Below, piece after piece: positions 22,006 to 33,193 of a DNA stretch of 64,000 bases. Both the position numbers and the translations under genes were made by a program. The notes under the pieces were generated by a model that made no database searches, was not told where the DNA came from, and saw only the letters and a list, made by a program, of their open reading frames with translations. Position 1 is the stretch's first letter; every line of letters begins with the position of its first letter. The stretch is from Laguncularia racemosa (taxonomy: Eukaryota > Streptophyta > Magnoliopsida > Myrtales > Combretaceae), in the NCBI GenBank assembly GCA_037954665.1, contig JBBMOL010000198.1:992001-1056000 (forward strand), read 5' to 3'.

Positions 22006-23662
22006 TGATAAAGGCATATTTTATCATGTTGTATTTTGTGATTGGTATATATATTATTGTCAATTATTAGAAATTTCCAATTAAAAGATACTTAAATTGC
22101 ATTTATGTTAATATCATAGGGATTAATGGACTTAAAGATGTACATGATGCAAAACATGAAGAAATCACAAGCAAGAGATGAGACACGGCCGTGCCTTCTG
22201 TAGTGTTTTTCCTTTTCACGATGATCAAAGAAAAATAAAAGACGAGAGGCTTAAGGGGATAGCCATGGCCGTGCATCATGTGGGGGGTGTGTTTACCCCT
22301 GAGACACGGCTGTGCCTAAAAGAAGAAGGAAAGAAGAAAATGCCGAGAAGCTTATGAAGTTGTTCCACGGCCGTGGTTTATGTGGTGGCAGTAACAACCA
22401 CATTACACACGGTCGTGCCTCATGTGGTGGACTGCCGACTTAATGAAAGAAGAAAATGCCGAGAAGCTTAGGGGGATAGCCCACAGCCGTGGTTTATGTG
22501 GTGGCAGTAACAACTACATTACACACGGCGTGGCTCATGTGGTGGCTTGCCGACTTTTCATATTCTTATCCAATTTGTATGTTTCTACAGGGCATAAAAG
22601 CAGGGGAAAGAAAAGAAAAAAAAACGATGGGGGAGAGGAGAGTAGACTTTAGACTTTTAGAACTTTGTTTTGAGAAATTTTAGTTTTTTACAAGGGAATT
22701 GAAGATTGAATTCAATTGGACTTCCATCAATTGAGATCAAGTCAGAAATCTCTGAAGAGTTGTTCTAGAATCTTATTTCCAAATTTGCTGCATATTGGTG
22801 ACTTCTTATCCTAATCATATTTTGCATTTCTGTGAATTGGTTTTTATGTCTTCAATGGATCTTTAACATTTTTCATTGAATTTTGTCTTGTTGTTATCTA
22901 TTGTATGGCTGGCTAATTTCATTTGTGGGAATAGTGGATGAAGCCCTAGTTTGCTAAAATGATCAGTGTAGTTTTGTTATGAGATTGATATATATGTGGA
23001 ATATTCATGTTGTGAATTTCTATAATTTCAATTTAATTGTGATAAGATTAGATTGTTAGAAATCCAGTCAATACGAAAGTGGAGATAGGATTTGTTAGGG
23101 ATTCTTAATTAGACTAATGAGACAATGCGAAAGCGGCGTTAATTGGTTTAATTAGGGTTCATATAGAGATTAAAGCTATGTTCTAATTAATTATTCACTA
23201 AGAGATTAGGGATAATTGTATTAAGGGCATAAGGCGATCATAGCATTGAAAAATGTATGAGAGTATATTAGAATCCCCTGTTAATTAGAGATACGAAAGT
23301 GGACTAATTGATTTGAGGTTTAAAATATTGAACTCACGTGAATAACCACATATAAGTTGATTTCAATAACTTAACGGTAGTTTGATTAGCATGACTAGGG
23401 TGAATTCTAAATTCCCACAGTTCAATTAGAAGTATTTATAAGAATCTTATAATTCTCATTAGCATAGAACTTAATTTAATCTCTTTAGTTAAATATATAA
23501 AAAAAAATTCCTGTTTGAATTACCTAAATATCAGTATAAGTTATTATAGGTTTGGTAATCTTTTTAGTCCTCGAGGGAACGATACTCTACTCATCATATA
23601 TTAGTTGATTGCGACCTAGTATACTTGCTAGCGGTTTCACTTATACATTTCACAAGTGATCA
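22006..23662 (+). repeat. 3' LTR of element B
   Basis: 1657 bp, nearly identical to 6407-8064, followed by the duplicated AAAAG. It has the same palindrome array (22185-22545) and TATA-like CATAAAA. Confidence 0.93.
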
Positions 23663-24849
23663 AAAAGCTAAGCTTTTTACCCATACACCCCTCCATACGC
23701 CCCATATGGGCCTAGAAAACTTAGGGCAATTTCATACGACCCTGTATGGAGGGGCATATGGAGCATCAATTTCAAGCACAAAGACCGCTACACCCCTTCC
23801 ATATGGGACGTATGGATCAGCCGCAACTTTAATTTTCCTGATATTTGCCCCCTTTCTCTTACTTTGTACATGTCTATATATATATATTTAAGTGGAGAGA
23901 GAAAAGGGGGGTAGACCAAGGGTTTTATTCTTAACACATATCTCACTTTTCTCTCTTGGAACAACAACACAAGAGGATCATTGTCTCAACCAAAGCATCC
24001 AAGATTCGAACTTCCGAGTGGTAATCATGAACTCTAGTTGCTCTCTTATCAATTATATTTACATTCTTTCTCTCATGGAGGAGTAATCTAGAGATCTAGA
24101 TCTCTTTTGAAACCATTCTTGTCATGTGATGAAGGATTGATCTTAATGAAGACATATTGATGTTCTTTTGTTTCATTACTTGTTATTGATGTGTATCTTA
24201 GATTTATATTTCCGGAGCATGAATCTATGTTTGATTTTATTCAAGTTGATTGAGAAATTGCTTGTATGATTAGATCTAAGGGTAATGAATGAGATTTGAT
24301 CGTGATTCTAGAGATAGGATAACGAAAATCTTCTGTTTACCAACTGAACGGTGAGAGAGTCAAGTGCTTCATGCAATCCTAGGTTGCTATTAGTTGAGAA
24401 GAGATTCTAACGGATAAACCTAGGTTTAGATAAGCTAATACATTTGAGAGAACTATTAGTTTAACTAATGAAACTTTACAGCTTAAGAACTGGATTGTTT
24501 AATCTTTTGTTTCTAATGATTCGTATGGCATGAATGGGATTAGAGAGAGATCTAGGTTGCTTAGTTGTTGATTCGAACTCGTGTTTTTTTAAGTTCCTTT
24601 TCTTTAGCTCAGTACATTTTATAATTTGTCTCTTTTAGTTAAGTTCATTAAATCATTCACTCGCCTTGATCGGTTGGATAATAGGAACGGAGTAAGTATT
24701 GGTAATTGGTGAACTTTAATCTCCTTGGAACGACCCTGATTTTGAACACTATACTATGCTACGATAGGTGCGCTTGCCTATTGCATCGTAGTTGGAAGTA
24801 AAGAACAGGTTTATAAATTATTAAGCTACGATCCGCAACGATCACAATT

Positions 24850-25391
24850 ATATCTCTAAAATACATAATAATAAATAAATTACATAGACTTTCATATTTA
24901 CATCAAATTCCCTACAAGTTGAATCCTTAAACCTTTTGAGTTTCTTCTTTATTACACCTTTCCCAATCTTCAAATCCCGATGCTCACATGATACTCTTGA
25001 GTTTCCAAATCCAATAATTTAATTTGAAGTTCATATAGAATCCCTTACCTTTCGTCTTTGGAATTAAACCTCTCCTGTTTCCTTTTGTCTTAGGTTTTCT
25101 TGCAGGGTTCTTTCACCTTCTCTCTCTCTATACAGCTATATATTCTCCAAGTGTGAAAAAGGAGGAACCTTAGGTTATTCTAATTTTATAGTCCAACCTA
25201 GAAAAGACGAGATTGCCCTTATCCCATTGTCTTATTTACAAAATTGCCATTTATTATTTTTATACATATATTTATTTATAAGAAAAATGTGTATTAAATT
25301 AGGCATATATGTAGCACTAACCTATAACACATCCATTCATCAGGTTATATATATCATCAATAAATAGCATACAATATAGGGGTACTTTTAA
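24850..25391 (-). repeat. Del/Tekay-like LTR remnant, left piece
   Basis: AT-rich, no ORF. It resembles 32760-33190: CTCTCTCTCT tract, minus-strand TATAAAA near 25180, then GATTGCCCTTATCCCATTG. It is interrupted by F at the TTTAA target. The exact ends of this old LTR could not be fixed; TGTTATAGG on the minus strand near 25330 is a candidate start. Confidence 0.5.
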
Positions 25392-26242
25392 TGATACGAA
25401 CCACGCCAACCCGTGACGAAACCCAATACCAATACGTTCGGAAATTCGTTGCCTAAGACGCTTAAACACCTAAAGTGGAAAACCGCAACCCGTTGTCTAT
25501 AAGCGAGACAAGAACCTTGGTATAAAAGTGAAGACACCACAATCGGGATGGAAAACCGATTGATAAGTCGGGATGAACGCCACGGAAATCAATCCGATAA
25601 GTTCGAATTAAGTTCTTGAAGAACCACGAGAGGTGCCTCTCAAAAGTGTGTAATGTTCAATGATGTCTAATTTAAGTTGTTCTAAACCCTAGGAGCTTTT
25701 ATACTAAGGTTACAATTCGTGTAAAAACAAGTCCAAAACGACGTAGTTTAGTTAAGTGACATAAAAACGCGAAACAGAACAAGCTGGCCGACAGGGGATA
25801 CACAGCCTGTGTACACGCCCGTGTACTTTGGCCGTGTACTTCTCTGTGCAACTTCTGGCAACATACACGCCCGTGTACTTTAGCCGTGTATCTTTTTGTG
25901 CAACTTGACTCCATATACGGCCGTGCCTTTTAACCGTGTATCTAGCCGTACATGATTCTAAGCAATCTTGAGAGTCCTACACGGCCGTACCTTGAAAGTA
26001 CACGCCCTCTTCAACCCGTATCCGGTGTGACTTGTATAAGAGCAAGGGTCTTCCCATGGTTGTTCCAATCCGTTCCAACTTCATGATTGACCCAATCCTT
26101 CTCAGCTTCATAGACATCCTTTATCAACCCGTTAAGTGCTTCCTTGAGTCGTTTTGCTCGATTTCTTATGATCGGTCCAGGCGGCACTTCAAGAGGATCC
26201 ACATTTCTTCTTCCGGCTTGGCTCTCATCTCGGATCTCATCA
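25392..26242 (-). repeat. 3' LTR of element F
   Basis: 851 bp, minus strand TGATGAGATCC to GTTCGTATCA. It holds the polyprotein tail (to 26011), a palindrome array at 25795-26015 (GCCCGTGTACTTTGGCCGTG type), and TATAAAA at 25703-25697 on the minus strand. It is 51 bp shorter than its partner. Confidence 0.92.
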
Positions 26243-27502
26243 TTCCCCTCCTCTTGAAAAGGATTTGTCCTCAAATCATTTCCTGCATCAAATGGACTCA
26301 GATCAGTAACATTAAACGTGACACTTACTGGATACTTACCTGGTAAATCTTTCTTGTATGCTATATCATGGATGTATTCAAGAATTTGAATTGGTCCATC
26401 ACCTCTAGGAAGTAATTTAGATCTACGCTGTACAGGAATCTGCTCTTTGCGCATGTGATCCCAAATCCAATCTCCAGGTTCAAAAACAGCTTGTTGACAA
26501 CCCTTGTTGGCTTGTTTCACATACTGCTTCGCTCTTCGCTCAATATTTAGCTTTCTCACGAAATCTATCTTAAAATCAACATCAAAACTCACAGATTTGT
26601 TAAGTGGCAATGGCAATAAATAAATAGGAACCAATGGGTTAAAACCATACACAATCTCAAATGGTGAACAATGAATAATGCTATTTAAAGCCCTATTACA
26701 TGCAAACTCCACAAATGGTAGATAATCCTTCCAAGTCCTTAATGTTCTTCTCTATGATTGCCCCTAACAATTGAATTAACGTCCTATTAACCACCTCAAT
26801 TTGCCCATCAGTTTGTGGGTGACGGATAGTCAAAAACATCCGTTTAGTTCCCAACTTTTCCCACAAGACTCTCCAAAAATGACTAAAAAATTTCTCATCT
26901 CAAATACTAACAATGCTCCTAGGTATACCATGCGGATGCACTACCTCTCTAAAGAACAAATCAACAATGTGTATAGCATGATCAGTTTTATGACAAGGAC
27001 TGAAATGAACCATTTTAGAAATCTTATCCACAACCACAAAAATAGAATCTCGACCATGCCTAAGCTTAGATAATCCTAACACAAAATCTATGGACATGTC
27101 TATCCAAGGCTCATGAGGAATGACACTATACTCATATAACCAATCTAAGAAGTCATCTAAGCAAGGAATAGTATGACGATAATTTACTGTGATGTTGTTG
27201 CTGGCGCGGCAGTCAACATGCATTCTCCATGTCCCATCCTTCTTAGGCACCAAAATCACAAGCACTGCACATGGACTCATGTTCTCCCTCACGTACCCCT
27301 TCTCCATTAATTCTTTAACCTGCCTTTGGAGTTCCTTTGCTTCCTCCGGGGTGTTCCTGTAAGCTGGCTTGTTTGGAATCGATGCTTCGGGTACAAGGTC
27401 AATCTGGTGCTCAATACCATGAACAGGTGGTAATCCTTTTGGAATCTCCTCAAGAAAGACATCTTCAAAGTCCTGCACAAAAGACACAACCACACTAGGC
27501 AA
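26011..27502 (-). pseudogene. pol: Pol remnant of F: RT N-terminus joined to integrase
   Basis: A one-base insertion separates this from gag-protease. It begins as RT (FEDVFLEEIPKGLPPVHGIE; VPKKDGTWRM near 27230). Just after the segment FLDWLYEYSVI it jumps to integrase (PWIDMSIDFVLGL, then RDSIFVVVDKISKMVHF near 27040). The RT catalytic box, all of RNase H and the zinc-finger part of integrase are gone. The integrase C-terminal half (26712-26243) follows after a frameshift. The frame then runs 230 bases into the LTR with the tail motif GPIIRNRAKRLKEALNGLI. The element cannot make reverse transcriptase. Confidence 0.88.
26243..26262 (-). other. Polypurine tract of F
   Basis: The minus strand reads TTTTCAAGAGGAGGGGAA directly before the LTR TGATGAG; the same bases encode part of the FQEEGNDE motif. 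Confidence 0.8.
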
Positions 27503-29460
27503 ATGAGTTAGATAATTCGTTAGTAGTCAAACATGTTTCCTTAAAAACCAGAAACAACATAGGTTGCTTCATCACTAACGCTCTACTCACTACACTCGCT
27601 CTTGCCACACAACTCTCCTTTTGCAAGGCTGCCCTTTCCTTTTCACTCACCACCAAAGTTGATCCCCCTTCAACTTGGCCTCTCACACTCTTTACAGCCT
27701 TCCTCTCCTTTTCCTTTTGATCTTGACTTTTATATTCCTTTTTCTTCTCATTGTCTTTTGCTTTCTCACTCTCACTCTGCTTTTCACTCACCTTATGTTT
27801 TGCAAATGACTGTTGCAGCTGCAACTGATCCTCATACAGTTGTTTAGGTGTTAAAGGTTTAAGATTAAAGCTTTTCCCTTGGTGAACAAGCGTATACTTG
27901 TTAGAAAAGCCATCATAAACAACCTTCCTATCAAATTGCCATGGCCTCCCCAACAACACATGACATGCTTGCATTGGCACTACATCGCATAACACCTCAT
28001 CCTCATACCTATCAATGCGAAAACCAATCAAGGCTTGCTTACTCACCTTAGTCTCACCACTATCATTCAACCACTGGAATTTATATGGACTAGGGTGTCT
28101 AACAGTTTTGAGCCCCAGCCACTCAACAATAAAATTGCTCACTACATTGGTGCAACTTCCCCCATCAATAATCAAACTACAAATGTGATCTCCTAGATAA
28201 CATCTAGTATGAAATATATTTTCTCTTTGCACCTCTTCTTCTTCCTTCACCTGCACATTCAAAGCTCTCTTCACTACCGCCACTAGCCTTCCCATTGCAG
28301 GCTCCTCATCATCACTAGCATACTCTAATGGTGGCATATCATCTTCTTCACTATCCCCCTCAGTCTCATACTCACCATCATCACGCAAAATCATCACACG
28401 CCTATTTGGACATTGACTAGCAATATGGCCTCTACCTTGACATTTAAAGCATCTAATGTCACGATTTCTAGAAGTAGAAGATTCAGGATTACCTTGATTA
28501 CCAGAAGTAGAACCCGCTTGCCTCAGCTCTCCTTTTGGTTTAGTGGGTAAAGGCTTTTCTTCTTTCTTCCATTGATTAGTCTTCCAAGTGGATGAACCAT
28601 TACCCTGTTGAAATCGTGCACTACTACTACCCTTCCACTTGTGCTGGTTCTCAACCTTTATAGCCATGTGAACCATATCCTCCAATTCTACATAATGCTG
28701 CAATTCAACCACATTTTGGATTTCTCTATTCAACCCAGCAAGGAATCTAGCCATTGTAGCCTCTCTATCCTCTTTTACATTCGCCCTAATCATAGTGACT
28801 TCCATCTCCTTGAAATACTCATCCACACTTCGGCTTCCCTGCCTCAGAGTTTGCAACTTGTTGTGCAATTCATGATAGTAATACGCAGGTATAAATTGCT
28901 TTCTCATCACTCTCTTCATCTCTTCCCAAGACTCAATAGGTAGCTCGCCACTCCTTCTTCTATTCAACATTAATTGATCCCACCACACTATAGCATAATC
29001 TGAAAATTCAATGGCAGCAAGTTTCACCTTCTTTCTCCCACTATAGTTGTGACAATCAAACACCATCTCCACCTTTTTCTCCCATTCTAAATACGCCTCG
29101 GGATCATTCTTCCCTTGGAACGGAGGAATCTTCATCTTTATGCTACTCAATTGATCATCCTCTCTATTCCTATCTCCTCTATCTTCCCATTCTCTAGTTC
29201 CTCTATTTCGACCACTATAACCTCTATAACTCCCAACAGAAGGCTCATACAAATCATCATCCGTCATTTAATCTCCACCCCTCGGTACTCTCCTAGAACG
29301 ACTCTCCCTCTTACGCCCTTGGAATACATTTGTGGATTGCTCTAGTCTTTGCTCTACCGTCTCATGAATTTGTTCCATTCCCTCTTGGAACATCCTCTTC
29401 ATTTCTCCCCTCAATGCCTCAATTACTAACCTAACATCAAACCTTCCCCTCTCACCTTCC
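27495..29460 (-). pseudogene. gag-pro: Gag-protease of F
   Basis: The main open part is 27495-29267 (590 aa): capsid with AYLEWEKKVEMVFDC and AIVWWDQLMLNRRR, zinc knuckle CFKCQGRGHIASQC near residue 277, protease IIDGGSCTNVVS near 362, LLGRPWQFDRK near 455, then a K/E-rich linker. K gag aligns about 75-95 residues further upstream; in F a TAA at 29268-29270 stands where K has GAA, so the true N-terminus (from about 29460) is cut off. The protease triad is DGG rather than DSG, as in K and I. Confidence 0.88.
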
Positions 29461-29942
29461 GGAGAAAAGATTAGTACAACACAGATATATATATATGATC
29501 AAACCTCACGATACACTCCCTTACGTGTTTCGCTCAAATGATGATATCACACAGTCACTCGTGTATTCTCACAAACAACGATGATATCACTCACCAATTT
29601 CCTCTTCTCAATTCTCTTGGAACTAACCCGAACTACACCAATTTCCTTCCGTAGAATTCAAAACCAACTCTAGGGTTCGTAAAATTTTCCTCTATTTTTC
29701 TATCCGAATTTTTTTTTGTCTCTATTTTTGGCTTTGATCACGTTTCTCTTTTCTTTTCTTTTCCCTTCTTTTTTTTTTGGTCGTGATTTTTACTCTTTTT
29801 TTTTACAATCGACTAGTAAATACTACACTATCAAAAGACAATTAATATTGCGGAATTGAACACGATAATTGATATGAACGATTGGAGTTAGGGTTCTTGA
29901 TATTACCTTCCTCAACCGAACTTGATGTTTTGACAAACTTAA
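29461..29942 (-). other. Leader of element F
   Basis: About 480 bp of AT-rich sequence with long T-runs (plus strand) between primer-binding site and gag; no ORF. Confidence 0.75.
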
Positions 29943-29954
29943 GCTCTGATACCA
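29943..29954 (-). other. Primer-binding site of F (initiator tRNA-Met)
   Basis: The minus strand reads TGGTATCAGAGC, three bases inside the LTR. Confidence 0.9.
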
Positions 29955-29957
29955 AAT

Positions 29958-30859
29958 TGATACGAACCACGCCAACCCGTGATGAAACCCAATACCAATA
30001 CGTTCGGAAATTCGTTGCCTAAGATGCCCAAACACCTAAAGTGGAAAACCGCGACCCGTTGTCTATAAGCGAGACAAGAACCTTGGTATAAAAGTGAAGA
30101 CACCACAATCGGGATGGAAAACCGATTGATAAGTCGGGATGAATGCCACGGAAATCAATCCGATAAGTTCGAATTAAGTTCTTGAAGAACCAAGAGAGGT
30201 GCCTCTCAAAAGTGTGTAATGTTCAATGATGTCTAATCTAAGTTGTTCTAAACCCTAGGAGCTTTTATACTAGGGTTACAATTTGTGTAAAAACAAGTCC
30301 AAAACGACGTAGTTTAGTTAAGTGACATAAAAACGCGAAACAGAACAAGCTGGCCGACAGGGGATACACGGCCTGCGTACATGCCCGTGTACTTTGGCCG
30401 TGTACTTCTCTATGCAACTTCTGGCAACATACACGCCCGTGTACTTTGACCGTGTATCTTCTGTGCAACTTCTAGCAACATACACGCCCGTGTACTTTAG
30501 CCGTGTATCTTTCTATGCAACTTGACTCTATACACGGCCGTGCCTTTTAACCGTGTATCTAGCCGTGTATGATTCTAGGCAATCTTGAGAGTCTTACACG
30601 GCCGTGCCTTGAAAGTACACGCCCTCTTCAACCCGTGTCCGGTGTGACTTGTATAAGAGCAGGGGTCTTCCCATGGTTGTTCCAATCCGTTCCAACTTCA
30701 TGATTGATCCAATCCTTCTCGGCTTCATGGACATCCTTTATCAACCCGTTAAGTGCTTCCTTGAGTCGTTTTGCTCGATTTCTTATGATCGGTCCAGGCG
30801 GCACTTCAAGAGAATCCACATTTCTTCTTCCGGCTTGGCTCTCATCTCGGATCTCATCA
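29958..30859 (-). repeat. 5' LTR of element F
   Basis: 902 bp. It differs from the 3' LTR mainly by one additional ~51-bp unit in the palindrome array (about 30424-30506, CAACATACACGCCCGTGTAC repeated). Confidence 0.92.
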
Positions 30860-30864
30860 TTTAA

Positions 30865-31441
30865 CCTCGATACACATATAATATTTATATATATAGTCCT
30901 AATGGGAATTGCCACTATGGGCCTCATCTAACTCTAATATACTTTAAATCATTTTGATACATAACTCCACTAGGGATAACGTAGCGTACCGATCATTGAG
31001 GTGCCCCCTTACTCAATTGCCACTATGGGCTCCTAGACCAAGCCAAGCACAAGCAACATACATGATCCAGTTCATATAACATTTTACAAATTAATTATCT
31101 CACATACAATTCATTAAATAACTACCTAGCAACCACATACAGTAAACAAGGTAAACACGTACTATCCTCCTCATCTCTAATAAGAGTAACTAATGTTGTT
31201 CAATTAAAGGAACTACACTTAGCTTGATCCTATAAGTAATCGAGATTTACATAATTTACTTTGTATTTTAGTTGTATTATTCCCTTCCCTGAGGTATCTC
31301 ATGTTTAATTTGTATTTTGAAATAAGAATAAAATAAATTGGAATCAAATAGAACATGTTCTTGCATAAAACAGTCAAGAAAGTAATTTTGTAGAGGAGCA
31401 CAACTTAGAGCATAATTATGTTAACGGTTGTATATCCTTCT
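30865..31441 (-). repeat. Del/Tekay-like LTR or flank remnant, middle piece
   Basis: AT-rich sequence without ORF between F and the solo LTR. It contains the twice-repeated GCCACTATGGGC. On the minus strand it continues from the 32457-33193 piece once the solo LTR is removed, so it is probably the U5 side of that LTR. Confidence 0.45.
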
Positions 31442-32451
31442 TGATGGGAAAAATTCTGGCACTGTCAACCTTTTCAGAACCCAATCTGGATGATTGACCA
31501 AATTGCTCATCTTTTATCTTATGTTTTTATTTCTAATAAACTTTGAGAATAATCTTACAGGTACAATTATATATCTCCATGGGATGCCAAAATGTCCTAC
31601 AACTTCAGTTGGACACAAGACATTTTTCTGGGTAACAATCAAAGGCCCGCTGCGATTGTTCTCTATTCTGAGGCATTGGATCATGAAGATTTATGTTATT
31701 TTGTATCTTGTAAATGTTTATTGAACTATTTTGGTTGTATTTTGGTTTTGGGACACTTTTATTTCCATGTAACTTTCATTTAGGGTTAGCCACCTTAAAA
31801 GTGGCAAACTTGTAATTTTGAGCACTTTTTAACCCTAGAAGTAGCAAGTATAAATACTTGCTTAAGAGAGGGTTTAGGGGGCTTATTTTTGCAGAACATA
31901 CACTCTCTTTTCACGTGTGAATTAGGGTTCATACCTTGGTTCCAACTCTTATCAATTTCAATTCCAAGACTTGAAATTGTGGCGAGTGCAACAATTGGAA
32001 TTTGTGAGTCATATCAATTCCTACTTGTTGTGATTTCTTTTCCTCTCTAGTGTGTTGTATCTAGGGTTGATTAGAGATAGTTCTTGGTCAGATTTACATC
32101 TTATTGTACACGAATTCATTTGATTATTTGAAAGAATTATCAAGTTGATTCAATTCTTCATTAAGGATTTCTTTGCTAGCGTGAATTTCACCATTTAGAA
32201 AAGGGATCTTCCTTCACAGTTTTCTTTGTCAAATTGAGGCTTGATTTTCGTGGATTATATGATATTAGAAGTGTTATTAGAAGCCATTTCCATTGTGGTA
32301 TTCAGATTATATCATTAGTAGGTTGAATTTCATCATTTCAACATTAGGGTTCACTAGAAAAGTGCCATTTTTGGGATCCGATTTTGCCTAGACTTGAGAT
32401 ATCTTTTCTTAAGTCTTTTGAATGTGCTTTAAAGTGTGATTAGGCACATCA
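31442..32451 (+). mobile_element. Solo LTR of family E
   Basis: 1010 bp, TGATGGGAAAAATT to GGCACATCA. It is a close copy of the LTRs of element E in opposite orientation and is flanked by CTTCT at 31437-31441 and 32452-32456. Its presence shows that this polymerase-less family has several copies and that LTR-LTR recombination has removed one interior. Confidence 0.95.
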
Positions 32452-32456
32452 CTTCT

Positions 32457-33193
32457 ATAAGATTTTTAATTCAACACACCTATGTACTCATCCATGCTTG
32501 TGGTTGCATACGTTCCCACTTCAACACGCCTAGGTATGTAGTCATGCATGTAGCTGTGTACCTTACTGTAAACATTAAAATCTCAACATGCCTAGGCACA
32601 TAGCCATGTACCTCATTGTTCATCACAAACCCTAATTTTCCCTTCTCTAATTCATTCCAAATCTTAATTGCTATGATTCTAATACGAATTTGTTGTGTAT
32701 TCTATCATTTAAAAGTAAAATATGAGTTTAATACACTTACTTGACTCAGATTACGCTTGGAACTCCAAATTCAGGGGACTTTCATGCTTGTTCTAATCTG
32801 TCCTCCAATTCAATTTCTAATGTTACAACAATAAACAAGTCTTGGAATCATCATAACTAAGAGCATTTACAATTCACACACACTTACTTGTTGGATTCTT
32901 CGTGTGATTCTCCTTTTGATCGCCTTAGTTTTCTATAGGGTCCTTCTCTCTCTCTCTCTCTCTTTAGGTTTCTAGAATTGGTAGATGTGCAAATGAGCAA
33001 AAGAGAAACCCTAGGTGGGTTCTAGGCTTTTATAGTCTAGCTAGGAAAAGATGAAACTACTTATGTCCCATCATTTTATTTACTAAACTGCCCTTTGTTA
33101 TATATTACACATTCTATTATTTTACTATTTTATTTAATAATTTTGATTTTATATATATATGTATGTATGTATGTATTTAAACCATGTATTACA
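32457..33193 (-). repeat. 3' LTR piece of Del/Tekay-like element
   Basis: On the minus strand it starts TGTAATACATGG at 33193, next to a purine tract (33209-33194). TATAAAA lies near 33034-33028, followed by a leader with GAGAGAGAGA. A degenerate inverted-motif array lies at 32470-32625. No ORF. Confidence 0.65.

Larger units (their letters stand above)
6407..23662 (+). mobile_element. Element B: Athila-type retrotransposon with extra 3' ORF, split by E
   Basis: Paired LTRs (6407-8064 and 22006-23662) are flanked by AAAAG at 6402-6406 and 23663-23667. The order is LTR, tRNA-Asp primer-binding site, gag-pro-pol pseudogene, internal promoter and intron, Athila-type downstream ORF, 3' untranslated region with conserved hairpins, polypurine tract, LTR. 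Without E and one ATCAT copy it is about 12.5 kb. Confidence 0.93.
6236..24844 (+). mobile_element. Solo LTR G (Athila-like), split by element B
   Basis: Pieces 6236-6406 and 23668-24844 join after removal of B and its AAAAG duplication to give a ~1348-bp LTR, TGATGAAGG to CGATCA. The flanks carry CAATT at 6231-6235 and again at 24845-24849, a perfect 5-bp target duplication, so this is a complete solo LTR. The right piece has a palindrome array (CATACGCCCCATATGG and variants, 23680-23830) followed by a TATATATATA box near 23875. The end resembles the LTR of A. Confidence 0.85.
25392..30859 (-). mobile_element. Element F: chromovirus-like Ty3 element with internal pol deletion
   Basis: LTRs at 25392-26242 and 29958-30859 are flanked by TTTAA at 25387-25391 and 30860-30864. 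The minus-strand order is LTR, initiator tRNA-Met site, leader, gag-protease, start of RT fused to integrase, polypurine tract, LTR. RT core and RNase H are missing. Family F LTRs also occur at 4163-4990 and 62738-62962. Confidence 0.92.

Noticed and set aside
32941..32965. CT microsatellite as a promoter element
   Set aside because: A simple (CT)n run in the leader of a Del-like LTR with a diverged counterpart near 25120; no further support for a function.
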